This document shows, in pieces, positions 16,622 to 25,722 of a DNA stretch of 64,000 nucleotides (positions within the stretch are counted from its first letter, which is position 1; every line of letters starts with the position of its first letter). The position numbers and the translations under genes are program-made. The notes beneath the pieces are model-generated. The model worked only from the letters and a program-made list of their open reading frames with translations, ran no database searches and was not told the origin of the DNA. Origin of the DNA: Rhodoferax sp. (GTDB lineage Bacteria > Pseudomonadota > Gammaproteobacteria > Burkholderiales > Burkholderiaceae_C); NCBI RefSeq assembly GCF_018780565.1, contig NZ_JADMJN010000003.1, positions 1 through 64,000 on the forward strand, in the 5' to 3' direction.

Positions 16622-18200
16622 GGGGGCGTCCTGGTGGCGCGCTGCGCTGGCCCTGCTGGCGGGTTGCGCGCAGGCGGCCAGTATGGCCTGGCCTTTTGAG
16701 GCGCTGAATTTTTCTTTTTTCTGGGGTGGCTTGAACGCGGGCCAATCGGTCTGGTGGCTCCAACTGTTGGCTTTGGGTTTGCTGGCATGGCTGCTGACCC
16801 CAAGCCGCGGACGCACTGGCGGCGCGCGACTCGCCGTCGGGTATGGCTGGTTGTTCGCTACCGCCTGGTTGGCGGGCAGCTTCTGGTGGACCTTTATCGC
16901 CATGCATACCTATGGCGGATTGCCGGCCTTGCTGGCCGTAGTGGCCGTGTTGGCACTGGCTGGCTTGCTGGCCTTGTTCTATGCCGCAGCTTGTGGGGCT
17001 TTTGTGGCGCTGGCCCCTGAAAACAAAATACTTTCTGCTATTGTTTTTGCGGCATTCTGGTTGCTGGCCGAGCTGGCGCGTGGCACCTGGTTGACCGGCT
17101 TTGGCTGGGGTGCTGCCGGGTATGCCCATGTGGATGGCGTGCTGGCGGCTTACGCGCCGTGGCTGGGCCTGTATGGTTTGTGTGCGCTGGCGGCGTGGCT
17201 TGCGATGACCCTGGCGGGCCTGGCAAAGGGGGCGTCCTGGCCTGAGCGACTGGCGGGCCTGGCCGTCGCTTTGCTGGTACTGAGCCTGCCGCCGGTGTAC
17301 CGCATGCTGGCCCCGGACATGACGACATCCAGCGGTCGTCTCGGCGTTGCGCTCTTGCAGGGCAACATTCCCCAGGACGAGAAGTTCGAAACCGGCACCG
17401 GCGTGCCATTGGCCTTGCGCTGGTATGCCGAGCAACTGCAGGGCAGCAGCGCATCGCTGGTGATTGCGCCCGAAACGGCGATTCCGGTATTGCCGCAACA
17501 GCTGCCCCCCGAGTATTGGGATGGGCTGCAGGCGCGCTTTGCCAAAGGGCCGCAGGCAGCCTTGATTGGCACCCCCCTGGGCAACCATGAGCAGGGCTAC
17601 ACCAACTCGGTCGTGGGCCTGAAGCCGGGGCTGGCGCAGCCCTGGCGTTACGACAAGCACCATCTGGTGCCGTTTGGCGAATTCATCCCGCCGATGTTTC
17701 GCTGGTTCACCGAGATGATGAACATTCCCTTGGGGGACTTCAACCGTGGTGCCCTGGTGCAGCCGCCGTTTGAGTGGCAGGGGCAGAGGCTGTCTCCCAA
17801 CATCTGCTACGAGGATTTGTTTGGCGAGGAACTGGGCCCGTACTTTGGCGACCCGGCGCAGGCGCCGACTGTCTTTGTCAATGTCAGCAACCTGGCGTGG
17901 TTCGGCAAGGGGCTGGCGCTGGATCAGCACTTGCAGATTGCCCGCATGCGGGCCCGGGAGTTTGCGCGGCCCTTCCTGATGGCGACCAACACCGGTGCGA
18001 CGGCCATCGTGGATCACCGGGGTGTTGTCGCAGCGACGCTGCCGCGCGATACCCGCGGTGTTCTGGTGGGCGAGGTGGAGGGCCGAAACGGCGTTACGCC
18101 CTATGCCTGGTGGGTGTCGCGCTTCGGCCTGTGGCCATTCTGGATCGCTGCTCTGGGCCTGGTGTTGATAGCGGCGCGCCGCGGTTTGCGAAAACGCTAG
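16608..18200 (+). CDS. lnt: Apolipoprotein N-acyltransferase
   Basis: A 530-residue inner-membrane enzyme that transfers an acyl chain from phospholipid to the N-terminal cysteine of lipoproteins, the last step of lipoprotein maturation. Six hydrophobic segments occupy the first 220 residues; a carbon-nitrogen hydrolase domain follows with the catalytic triad Glu289 (IAPETAIP), Lys350 (DKHHLVPFGEF) and Cys400 (NICYEDLFGEEL). A last membrane helix is at the C terminus. A palindromic mini-element lies within the membrane part (17011-17052). The start overlaps corC. Confidence 0.95.
   Translation: MRLFEGASWWRAALALLAGCAQAASMAWPFEALNFSFFWGGLNAGQSVWWLQLLALGLLAWLLTPSRGRTGGARLAVGYGWLFATAWLAGSFWWTFIAMHTYGGLPALLAVVAVLALAGLLALFYAAACGAFVALAPENKILSAIVFAAFWLLAELARGTWLTGFGWGAAGYAHVDGVLAAYAPWLGLYGLCALAAWLAMTLAGLAKGASWPERLAGLAVALLVLSLPPVYRMLAPDMTTSSGRLGVALLQGNIPQDEKFETGTGVPLALRWYAEQLQGSSASLVIAPETAIPVLPQQLPPEYWDGLQARFAKGPQAALIGTPLGNHEQGYTNSVVGLKPGLAQPWRYDKHHLVPFGEFIPPMFRWFTEMMNIPLGDFNRGALVQPPFEWQGQRLSPNICYEDLFGEELGPYFGDPAQAPTVFVNVSNLAWFGKGLALDQHLQIARMRAREFARPFLMATNTGATAIVDHRGVVAATLPRDTRGVLVGEVEGRNGVTPYAWWVSRFGLWPFWIAALGLVLIAARRGLRKR
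17011..17052 (-). repeat. Palindromic mini-element inside lnt
   Basis: Read on the minus strand: an A-rich left part, ATAGC, exactly 21 nt, then GGCCA. This is the same layout as the copies at 35219 and 58041. It is translated in sense through lnt as part of ENKILSAIVFAAFW. Confidence 0.5.
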
Positions 18201-18335
18201 GTCACGGTCCAGTCCCGGCCTTAGGCTGCGGCCCTGGAACCCCCGTAAAATCAATGTTTTACACGACAGTGTCACAAGCCAGTGCCGTGTTTGTTTCCGA
18301 ACCCCAGGGCGCAGCCCGTCCAAGCACCCCAATTC

Positions 18336-19241
18336 ATGTTGACCTTTCAGCAAATCATTTTGAAACTGCAGTCCTACTGGGATGCCCAGGGTTGCGCGTT
18401 ATTGCAGCCTTATGACATGGAGGTCGGCGCCGGTACTTCGCATACCGCTACATTTTTGAGAGCGCTTGGGCCGGAGCCCTGGAAGGCTGCCTACGTGCAG
18501 CCGAGCCGCCGCCCAAAAGACGGCCGTTATGGCGAGAACCCCAACCGCCTGCAGCACTACTATCAGTATCAAGTGGTGCTCAAACCCGCGCCAGCCAACA
18601 TCCTGGAGTTGTACCTGGGCTCGCTCGAAGCGCTGGGCTTTGACCTGAAAAAAAACGACATCCGCTTTGTGGAAGACGACTGGGAAAACCCCACGCTGGG
18701 CGCCTGGGGGCTGGGCTGGGAGGTCTGGCTCAATGGCATGGAGGTGACGCAGTTCACCTACTTCCAGCAGGTGGGCGGCATTGATTGCCGGCCGATCACC
18801 GGCGAGATCACATACGGCCTGGAGCGCCTGGCGATGTACCTGCAGGGCGTGGACAACGTCTACAACCTGCAGTGGACCGACACCATGAGTTATGGCGATG
18901 TGTACCTGCAGAATGAAAAAGAGCAGTCGGCCTACAACTTTGAGCACAGCGATGCCGATTTTCTGTTCACTGCCTTCGCCGCGCATGAGAAGCAGGCCAA
19001 GCACCTGATTGACGTGCAGTTGGCCCTGCCCGCTTACGAGCAGGTGCTGAAATGCGCGCACAGCTTCAACCTGCTGGACGCACGTGGCGCAATCTCGGTG
19101 ACCGAGCGCGCGGCCTACATTGGCCGCATCCGCAATCTGGCACGCGCGGTGGCGCAAAGTTATTTTGAGAGCCGTGAACGCCTGGGCTTCCCGATGGCGC
19201 CGCGCGAGTGGGTGGCACAGATGACGAAGAAGGCCGCGTAA
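18336..19241 (+). CDS. glyQ: Glycine--tRNA ligase alpha subunit
   Basis: A 301-residue subunit of the tetrameric class II glycyl-tRNA synthetase; it holds the catalytic site that charges tRNA-Gly. The start [20 protein letters not shown] and the stretches [18 protein letters not shown] and [19 protein letters not shown] are near-invariant in GlyQ. The frame opens 54 nt earlier, but the ATG at 18336 gives the family N terminus. It is followed by glyS after 21 nt. Confidence 0.97.
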   Translation: MLTFQQIILKLQSYWDAQGCALLQPYDMEVGAGTSHTATFLRALGPEPWKAAYVQPSRRPKDGRYGENPNRLQHYYQYQVVLKPAPANILELYLGSLEALGFDLKKNDIRFVEDDWENPTLGAWGLGWEVWLNGMEVTQFTYFQQVGGIDCRPITGEITYGLERLAMYLQGVDNVYNLQWTDTMSYGDVYLQNEKEQSAYNFEHSDADFLFTAFAAHEKQAKHLIDVQLALPAYEQVLKCAHSFNLLDARGAISVTERAAYIGRIRNLARAVAQSYFESRERLGFPMAPREWVAQMTKKAA

Positions 19242-19262
19242 TCGCCAGGCGAGAGAATAAAA

Positions 19263-21503
19263 ATGACTACCAAAAACCTTCTTGTTGAATTGTTCGTGGA
19301 AGAGCTGCCGCCCAAGGCGCTCAAGAAACTTGGCGATGCGTTTGCCAGTCAGCTGGCTGACCAGTTGCGCGCTCAGGGGTTGGCCACCGCGGAATCGGTG
19401 GTGACGGCTTATGCTTCGCCGCGCCGCCTCGCAGCTCATGTCACCCATGTCTGGCTCAAGGCGGCCGACAAGGCGGTGCAGCAAAAGCTCATGCCCGTGA
19501 GTGTCGGGCTCGACGCTGCTGGCAAGCCCACGCCTGCCCTGCTCAAGAAGCTGCAGGCACTGGGGGCTGATGTGACGGACCCGCTGGCTGCCGTGGCCGC
19601 ACTCAAGCGTGCACCGGACGGCAAGGCCGAAGCCCTGTTTTACGACAGCCTGGTGACCGGCGCTTCGCTTGATACGGGGCTGCAAAAAGCGCTGGAAGAA
19701 GCGATTGCCAAGTTACCTATCCCCAAGGTCATGAGCTACCAGCTTGAGAGTGATTGCGACTTGCCGGGCTGGAGCAGTGTGAACTTTGTGCGTCCTGCTC
19801 ATGGTCTGGTCGCGCTGCACGGCAGCACCGTGGTGCCGGTGACGGCCCTGGGCCTGAAAGCAGGCAACAGCACGCAGGGACATCGCTTTGAGACCAAGGT
19901 GTCGCCAGTGGTGTTGAAGGATGCTGACAGCTACGCTGAAACGCTGGAGCGTGATGGCGCCGTGATTGCGGGCTTTGACCAACGCCGTTTCGAAATCGTC
20001 AAACAACTGGCGGGGGCCGCCGAAAAGCTGGGCCCCAGCTACCAGGTGCTGATGGATGAAGACCTGCTGAGCGAAGTGACGGGGCTGGTCGAACGCCCCA
20101 ATGTGCTGGTGTGCGAGTTTGAGGCTCAGTTCCTGGAAGTGCCGCAGGAGTGCCTGATCCTCACCATGAAGGCCAACCAGAAGTACTTTCCCCTGCTGGA
20201 TGCGGCGGGCAAGCTGAGCAACAAGTTCCTGGTCGTCAGCAACATCAGCCCGGCGGATGCCAGCGCCGTGATTGGCGGCAATGAGCGCGTGGTGCGGCCC
20301 CGCCTGTCTGATGCCAAGTTCTTTTTTGACCAGGACCGCAAGAAGACCTTGGAGTCGCGGGTGGCGGGGCTGGACAAGGTGGTGTACCACAACAAGCTGG
20401 GCACGCAGGGCGAGCGCATGGAGCGTGTGCGCGCGATTGCACGGGCCATCGGACAGCAACTCGGTGGCGAGGTGCTGGCGAAGGCGGCAGATACCACTGC
20501 TCGCCTGGCCAAGACCGATCTGCTGACCGACATGGTGGGTGAATTCCCCGAGCTGCAGGGCATCATGGGTGGCTACTATGCGCGCCACGATGGTTTGAGT
20601 GAGGAGATTGCCTTTGCCATCGAAGACCATTACCGTCCGCGCTTTGCCGGTGATGATTTGCCGCGCAACAAGGTGGGGCTGGTGGTGGCACTGGCCGACA
20701 AGCTGGAAACGCTGGTGGGTATGTTCGGTATTGGCAACCTGCCGACCGGCGACAAGGACCCGTTTGCCCTGCGCCGTCACGCGCTGGGTGCCATTCGAAT
20801 GTTGATCGAAAAAGACTTGCCGCTTGACCTCGAACCGCTGTTGACTACTGCGTTCGAAGTGGTGAATAACGAGCCCATACAGAGAAATTGTTGGGATCGT
20901 CAGCAAGACAAGGCGCGTGAAGAGAAAGCACGGGTGGGTGGATTTTCTGTCGATGCATCCGGGTTTTCTCGACGTGTTTTTGATGATGCAACGGTCATTA
21001 ATTTATCCGTTTTCATCTACGACCGCCTTGCGGGCTCGCTTCGCGAGCAGGGCTACAGTGCGCAAGAAGTGGACGCGGTGCTGGCTTTGCAACCACAGCG
21101 TCTGGGCGAGGTGCCCAAGCGCCTCGCCGCCGTGCGCGCCTTTGCCGCGCTGCCCGAAGCCGCCGCGCTGGCGGCTGCCAACAAGCGCATCAGCAACATT
21201 CTCAAGAAGGCGCCAGAGGTGGATGCCCATGTCAGCGAGGTGCTGCTGAAAGAACCAGCAGAGATTGCGCTGCACGCGGCCATGAAGGATGTGGCGCCCA
21301 GGGCCAATGCGCAGTTCGAGGCGGGTGACTACACCGCTTCGCTGCAAACGCTGGCCGCGCTGCGTGCCCCGGTGGATGCCTTCTTCGACGGCGTCATGGT
21401 CAATGCCGAGGAGATGGACTTGCGCCTGAATCGCCAGGGCTTGCTCAAGAGCCTGCATGAGGCCATGAACCGGGTGGCTGATCTGTCCCGTCTGGCCACC
21501 TGA
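19263..21503 (+). CDS. glyS: Glycine--tRNA ligase beta subunit, with unusual insert
   Basis: A 746-residue beta subunit, longer than the usual about 690-720. It contributes tRNA recognition. N-terminal LLVELFVEELPPKALKKLG and C-terminal VMVNAEEMDLRLNRQGLLK are classic. Between RRHALGAIRMLIEKDLPLD and FIYDRLAGSLREQGYSA, homologues have a short linker, while here about 45-50 residues (roughly 535-583) are rich in charged residues and use rare codons such as AGA, ATA and TTA. The insert stays in frame. Operon with glyQ. Confidence 0.95.
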   Translation: MTTKNLLVELFVEELPPKALKKLGDAFASQLADQLRAQGLATAESVVTAYASPRRLAAHVTHVWLKAADKAVQQKLMPVSVGLDAAGKPTPALLKKLQALGADVTDPLAAVAALKRAPDGKAEALFYDSLVTGASLDTGLQKALEEAIAKLPIPKVMSYQLESDCDLPGWSSVNFVRPAHGLVALHGSTVVPVTALGLKAGNSTQGHRFETKVSPVVLKDADSYAETLERDGAVIAGFDQRRFEIVKQLAGAAEKLGPSYQVLMDEDLLSEVTGLVERPNVLVCEFEAQFLEVPQECLILTMKANQKYFPLLDAAGKLSNKFLVVSNISPADASAVIGGNERVVRPRLSDAKFFFDQDRKKTLESRVAGLDKVVYHNKLGTQGERMERVRAIARAIGQQLGGEVLAKAADTTARLAKTDLLTDMVGEFPELQGIMGGYYARHDGLSEEIAFAIEDHYRPRFAGDDLPRNKVGLVVALADKLETLVGMFGIGNLPTGDKDPFALRRHALGAIRMLIEKDLPLDLEPLLTTAFEVVNNEPIQRNCWDRQQDKAREEKARVGGFSVDASGFSRRVFDDATVINLSVFIYDRLAGSLREQGYSAQEVDAVLALQPQRLGEVPKRLAAVRAFAALPEAAALAAANKRISNILKKAPEVDAHVSEVLLKEPAEIALHAAMKDVAPRANAQFEAGDYTASLQTLAALRAPVDAFFDGVMVNAEEMDLRLNRQGLLKSLHEAMNRVADLSRLAT

Positions 21504-21515
21504 GGCCGCACACCG

Positions 21516-22265
21516 ATGATGGATTTTCGACTGGCCTGGCGCGGGCTCAAAACACGGTACCGGGACCAGGTGCATGAACTGCGGGCCATACGCGAAGCCT
21601 TGCGTGCCGGTGGCGTGGCGCTGGATGTGGGTTCCAACAAGGGCAGCTACATGTACTCCATGGCCCGCTGGTCCAGGGGTGCGCCGGTGGTGGCGTTTGA
21701 GCCGCAGCGCAAGCTGGCGGACTACCTGCGGGGCGCCTGCCAGCGCAGTGGTTTCTCCCATGTGACGATTGAAAACCTGGCCCTGTCAGACCAGTCTGGC
21801 GAACTCCAGCTGTATGTGCCGGGTGACTCCGATTCCCCGGGCGCTTCGCTGGAAGCCGGTATTGCGGGCAAGACGCCTTGCCACACCGAGACCGTGCAGG
21901 TCACCACGCTGGACGCCTATGTGGCCACCCGGCTGAAGCAGCCGGTGCGCGTCATCAAGATCGACGTGGAAGGGCATGAACTGGCCGTGGTGCGTGGCGC
22001 GCTGGAAACGATCCGGCGCGACCGCCCTCTGCTGGTGATTGAGTGCGAGAGCCGCCATTTGCCCAAAGGGCAGTCGGTGCGGGAGTTTTTATCCTTCGTC
22101 GAGTCGCTGGGTTATGCGGCCAGTCTGGCGGTGCCGGGCGCGAGCGAAATACCGGCCGCGCAGTTTCGCAGCGAACTCCACCAAAAGCAGGTGGGTGAGC
22201 GCTTCTGGGATGCCAAGGATTACTACAACAACTTTATTTTCAGGCCTACTGGAACTGCAGCATGA
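21516..22265 (+). CDS. FkbM family methyltransferase
   Basis: A 249-residue S-adenosylmethionine-dependent methyltransferase. The SAM-binding motif is ALDVGSNKGSYMYSM around residue 35, followed by VVAFEPQRKLADYL and the FkbM-typical DVEGHELAVVRGALETI near 150. FkbM enzymes O-methylate sugars or polyketides; the neighbours gmhB and plsC hint at a cell-envelope substrate (inference). It starts 12 nt after glyS and overlaps gmhB by 4 nt (ATGA-type), so it is in the same transcript. Confidence 0.85.
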   Translation: MMDFRLAWRGLKTRYRDQVHELRAIREALRAGGVALDVGSNKGSYMYSMARWSRGAPVVAFEPQRKLADYLRGACQRSGFSHVTIENLALSDQSGELQLYVPGDSDSPGASLEAGIAGKTPCHTETVQVTTLDAYVATRLKQPVRVIKIDVEGHELAVVRGALETIRRDRPLLVIECESRHLPKGQSVREFLSFVESLGYAASLAVPGASEIPAAQFRSELHQKQVGERFWDAKDYYNNFIFRPTGTAA

Positions 22266-22822
22266 AGCTTGTCATTCTCGATCGCGACGGCACCATCAAT
22301 GAAGACAGTGCCGAATTCGTCAAATCCCCTGATGAGTGGGCGCCTTTGCCCGGTGCGCTGGAGGCGATTGCCCGCCTGAACCATGCCGGTTGGCACGTGG
22401 TCATTGCGTCCAACCAGTCGGGTTTGGGGCGCGGCCTGTTTGATGTCTCCACCCTCAATGCGATGCACGCCAAGATGAGCAAGATGCTGGCCGCTGTGGG
22501 CGGGCGGGTGGATGCCATCTTCTATTGTCCTCACGCACCCGATGAAGGTTGCCGCTGCCGCAAGCCCGAACCCGGGCTGTTCGAGCAGATTGGCGAGCGC
22601 TACGGGGTAGACCTGCGCGGCTTGCCTACCGTGGGTGACACGGCGCGCGACGTGCTGGCTGGCGCGGCTGCGGGCTGCGAGCCCCATCTGGTGCTAACCG
22701 GCAAGGGCGCGGCTTACCGGGGACGCAGCTTGCCCGACACATTTCCCAAAGACACGCGGGTGCATGAGGATCTGGGCGCTTTTGCCGATTTTCTGATTGC
22801 CCGGGAAGCCGTGGCAGCGTGA
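22262..22822 (+). CDS. gmhB: D-glycero-beta-D-manno-heptose 1,7-bisphosphate 7-phosphatase
   Basis: A 186-residue HAD-superfamily phosphatase of the lipopolysaccharide heptose pathway. The nucleophile and acid are Asp7 and Asp9 in LDRDGTIN. The zinc-binding loop CPHAPDEGCRCRKPEPGL is specific for GmhB and histidinol-phosphatase relatives. The final motif VGDTARDVLAG holds the metal aspartates. Start and stop overlap neighbours by 4 nt on both sides, so it is translationally coupled. Confidence 0.92.
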   Translation: MKLVILDRDGTINEDSAEFVKSPDEWAPLPGALEAIARLNHAGWHVVIASNQSGLGRGLFDVSTLNAMHAKMSKMLAAVGGRVDAIFYCPHAPDEGCRCRKPEPGLFEQIGERYGVDLRGLPTVGDTARDVLAGAAAGCEPHLVLTGKGAAYRGRSLPDTFPKDTRVHEDLGAFADFLIAREAVAA

Positions 22823-23556
22823 TGGCTCTGATTCGTTCGATCCTGCACATGGCCTGGATGCTGATCACGGTGGTTCCGTGGGGCCTGGCGCTGGTGGTGA
22901 TCTCTCTGTGGGTGAAGCGAACGCCTTTGTGGTGGTTTGCCGTGAACTGGTTCCGGCTGGTGGTTTGGGGCAATCGCGTCATTCTCGGTATCCAGGTGCG
23001 GGTCAGTGGGTTGGAGAATTTGCCGGTGGGTGAAACCAGTCCGGCGGTTTTGCTGTCCAAGCACCAGTCCACGCTGGAGACCTTGCTGTTGCCAACCTTG
23101 ATGCCGCACCCGCTGGCCTATGTGTTCAAGCGCGAGTTGCTGCGCATTCCATTCTTCGGCTGGTCGATGGCGCGGCTGGACATGATTCACATCGACCGCG
23201 ACTCGCGGGCCAAGGCCCTGAAGCAGGTGGTGGCGCAGGGCAAGGCCTTGCTGGCCCAGGGGGTCTGGATCATCCTGTTCCCGGAGGGCACGCGCATGGC
23301 CCGTGGTGAAAAAGGCACTTACCAGACGGCGGGCACCCGGCTGGCGGTGGAAGCCGGTGCGCCGGTGATCCCGATCGCGGTGTCTTCGGGCAAGTGCTGG
23401 CCGCGCAAGGGTTTTGTCAAATACCCCGGGGTGGTGGATGTGTCCATCGGCAAACCCATTCCCAGCGTGGGGCGCGAACCCAAAGAGCTGATGCGCGAGG
23501 TGGATGCCTGGATTGAGGCCGAGATGCGTCGCATCGATCCCGAGGCATACCAGTAG
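22819..23556 (+). CDS. plsC: 1-acyl-sn-glycerol-3-phosphate acyltransferase
   Basis: A 245-residue membrane-associated acyltransferase that makes phosphatidic acid from lysophosphatidate. An N-terminal hydrophobic segment is at about 10-30. The catalytic motif is His81-x4-Glu86 (KHQSTLETL), with Glu where the textbook motif has Asp, as I recall is common in this lineage. The substrate motif FPEGTR is at 153-158. It overlaps gmhB by 4 nt and is followed by the YgjP-like gene after 10 nt. Confidence 0.92.
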   Translation: MMALIRSILHMAWMLITVVPWGLALVVISLWVKRTPLWWFAVNWFRLVVWGNRVILGIQVRVSGLENLPVGETSPAVLLSKHQSTLETLLLPTLMPHPLAYVFKRELLRIPFFGWSMARLDMIHIDRDSRAKALKQVVAQGKALLAQGVWIILFPEGTRMARGEKGTYQTAGTRLAVEAGAPVIPIAVSSGKCWPRKGFVKYPGVVDVSIGKPIPSVGREPKELMREVDAWIEAEMRRIDPEAYQ

Positions 23557-23566
23557 GCCGCACATC

Positions 23567-24463
23567 ATGCACCCGCTACTTCGGTACACCCTCGATCTTT
23601 TCGAGCCGTATCATGCTCCAGCCCCCGTTCCCAAAACGCTGAAAGCTCCTGAAACAATAGCAAAAGAGCCGCGCCAAGTGGAGGGCCGCCTGGCGGAGCT
23701 GATTGCTCCCGCATCATTTCGGCATCCCCGTGCCAACCGGGAGTCGCGTTTGTGTGATGCCCTCGTGGCCTATGAATTCAAGCGCGGCAAACGGCGCACG
23801 ATTGGCTTTTCAGTGGGGCCGGATGGTCTGGTGGTGCGCGCGCCCAAGTGGGTGTCGCTGACGGAAGTGGAGGCGGCCTTGCAGGAAAAGTCGCTCTGGA
23901 TCATTCGCAAGCTCGGTGAGACACGTGAACGCCATGAGCGTCTGGTGTCCAACCGCATTGAATGGCGCGACGGCACCCACATTCCTTTTCTGGGCGAGTC
24001 CGTTACCGTGGTACTTGATCCGCGGCACGCTTTCGGTGCGGCTGGTGCAGAGCTCAGGAACGACTTGGCCTTGCCGACCCTGCAGGTGGGTCTGCCGCAT
24101 GCGGCCACGCCGGAGCAGATTCGCGATGCGGTGCAGGCCTGGCTGATGCGCCAGGCTCGGCAGGTTTTCATGGAGCGGCTGGATCACTTTGCGCCGCAAC
24201 TGCAGGTGCAGTGGCGCAAGCTGTCCCTCAGCAATGCGGGCACCCGTTGGGGCAGTGCCCGCATTGACGGTTCCATCCGGCTCAATTGGCGGCTGATTCA
24301 TTACAGGCCGGCCGTCATCGACTACGTGGTGGCGCATGAACTGAGCCATCTGCGGGTGATGGACCACAGCCCGCGCTTCTGGGATACGGTGCGCTCGGTG
24401 GTGCCGGATTACGCCGTGTTGCGTGAACAGCTCAAGGATGAGTCTGTGCCGCGCTGGCAATAG
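23567..24463 (+). CDS. YgjP-like (M48/DUF45) zinc metallopeptidase
   Basis: A 298-residue protein. The zinc-binding motif HELSH lies at 257-261, followed by MDHSPRFW with the third ligand, all typical of the YgjP/WLM-related DUF45 family. The function of the family is unclear; peptidase activity is inferred from the motif. The ATG at 23567 is chosen over an earlier start that would overlap plsC. The first 50 residues contain a palindromic mini-element in frame (23645-23692), making this segment lineage-specific. Confidence 0.85.
   Translation: MHPLLRYTLDLFEPYHAPAPVPKTLKAPETIAKEPRQVEGRLAELIAPASFRHPRANRESRLCDALVAYEFKRGKRRTIGFSVGPDGLVVRAPKWVSLTEVEAALQEKSLWIIRKLGETRERHERLVSNRIEWRDGTHIPFLGESVTVVLDPRHAFGAAGAELRNDLALPTLQVGLPHAATPEQIRDAVQAWLMRQARQVFMERLDHFAPQLQVQWRKLSLSNAGTRWGSARIDGSIRLNWRLIHYRPAVIDYVVAHELSHLRVMDHSPRFWDTVRSVVPDYAVLREQLKDESVPRWQ
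23645..23692 (+). repeat. Palindromic mini-element inside the YgjP-like gene
   Basis: GCTCC, an A-rich spacer, ATAGC, exactly 21 nt, then GGGCC. It is translated in frame as part of APETIAKEPRQVEGRLAE, a segment before the conserved domain. Confidence 0.6.
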
Positions 24464-24477
24464 CAGCGCCTGTCTTC

Positions 24478-25722
24478 ATGGACCTGAACTATCCGACGCT
24501 CACCAGTCTGGCGCTGGCGCTGGGCCTGGGCTTGCTGATTGGTCTGGAGCGGGAACGCCGCAAAGGCAGCGGCCCGTCGCGCCACTTCGCGGGGATTCGC
24601 ACCTTCTCCCTGGTGTCGCTGGCAGGTGCCATGGCGCAATCCCTTCAGCAGCCCTGGATCACGGTGGCGGGGGCGGTGCTGGTGGCCACGCTGGCCGCGA
24701 TTTCACATGCGAAAGACCGATCCAAAGACCCCGGCGTCACCACCGAAATGGCGCTGTTCGTCACCTTTTTGCTGGGCGTGCTCGCGGTGGAGCAGCAGGC
24801 CATCGCTGCGGCGGGCGGCGTGGTGGTGGCGGGCTTGCTGGCTGCGCGAGAGCCCTTGCAACGCTTTTCCACCCGCACCCTGTCGGAGCAGGAACTGCGC
24901 GATGCGCTGGTGCTGGCGGGCTCCGCGCTGATCATTCTTCCGCTGGCCCCCAACCTGCCGCTGGCCTGGTTGGGAGGCGTGAATCCGCGAACCGTCTGGC
25001 TGCTGGTGGTGCTCATCATGGGCATGCAGGCGGTGGGCCATGTCGCCCTGCGTTTGTTTGGCACGCGGCTGGGCCTGCCCTTGTCGGGGCTGGTGGCGGG
25101 CTTTGTGTCCAGTACCGCCACGGTTGCCGCCATGGGGGCACGTGCTCGCCAGCATCCGGACATGCGCGTGGCCTGCATCGCCGGGGCCTGGTTTTCGACC
25201 GTCTCCACATCCGTGCAGATCGGCTTGATCGCGCTGGTGCTTCAACCGGCGGCACTTCGAAGTCTGGGACCTGCTCTGGGGTGTGCATTGGGCGCTGCCA
25301 TGCTGCTTGGCCTGCTGGCCTTGTGGCGCAGCAATGCGTCCACGCAGGACGGGGATGTGCAAGGGCGTGCCTTCAGTTTGCTGCAGTCCATCGGACTGGC
25401 CTTGCTGCTCTCCGCCATCACAGCCGGGGTAAGCTGGGCCCAGCAAGCGTGGGGCGCTGTCGCAGGCTATGCCGCCGTGGCCCTGGCCGGCTTTGCCGAC
25501 ATGCATGCGCCAGCAGCGGCCGTCATCACCCTGTATGGGCGGGGCGAGGCCAACGCCGACACCGTTTTGATGGCTGTGTTGCTGGCTTTTTCCACCAACT
25601 CCTTGAGCAAGATCGTCGCTGCTTATGTGGCGGGCGGCGTCCGGTTTGGCACGCCGGTCTCGCTGGGCTTGCTCGTCGTGGCGGCTGCGGCCTGGCTGCC
25701 CTGGGCGCTGGCCAAAATGTAA
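24478..25722 (+). CDS. MgtC/SapB family membrane protein with DUF4010
   Basis: A 414-residue integral membrane protein. The N-terminal MgtC/SapB-type part shows GLGLLIGLERERR and FAGIRTFSLVSLAGA; the C-terminal two thirds match the DUF4010 arrangement of repeated hydrophobic helices (about ten in all). The role is uncertain; magnesium-related or small-molecule transport has been suggested for relatives. It starts 14 nt after the YgjP-like gene. Its stop codon touches the stop codon of the convergent PEP-CTERM gene with no base between. Confidence 0.85.
   Translation: MDLNYPTLTSLALALGLGLLIGLERERRKGSGPSRHFAGIRTFSLVSLAGAMAQSLQQPWITVAGAVLVATLAAISHAKDRSKDPGVTTEMALFVTFLLGVLAVEQQAIAAAGGVVVAGLLAAREPLQRFSTRTLSEQELRDALVLAGSALIILPLAPNLPLAWLGGVNPRTVWLLVVLIMGMQAVGHVALRLFGTRLGLPLSGLVAGFVSSTATVAAMGARARQHPDMRVACIAGAWFSTVSTSVQIGLIALVLQPAALRSLGPALGCALGAAMLLGLLALWRSNASTQDGDVQGRAFSLLQSIGLALLLSAITAGVSWAQQAWGAVAGYAAVALAGFADMHAPAAAVITLYGRGEANADTVLMAVLLAFSTNSLSKIVAAYVAGGVRFGTPVSLGLLVVAAAAWLPWALAKM

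Noticed and set aside
20860-21010. Frameshift or sequencing error in glyS
   Set aside because: Both flanks are in the same frame, no stop codon occurs, and conserved sequence resumes exactly, so an in-frame insert is the simpler reading.
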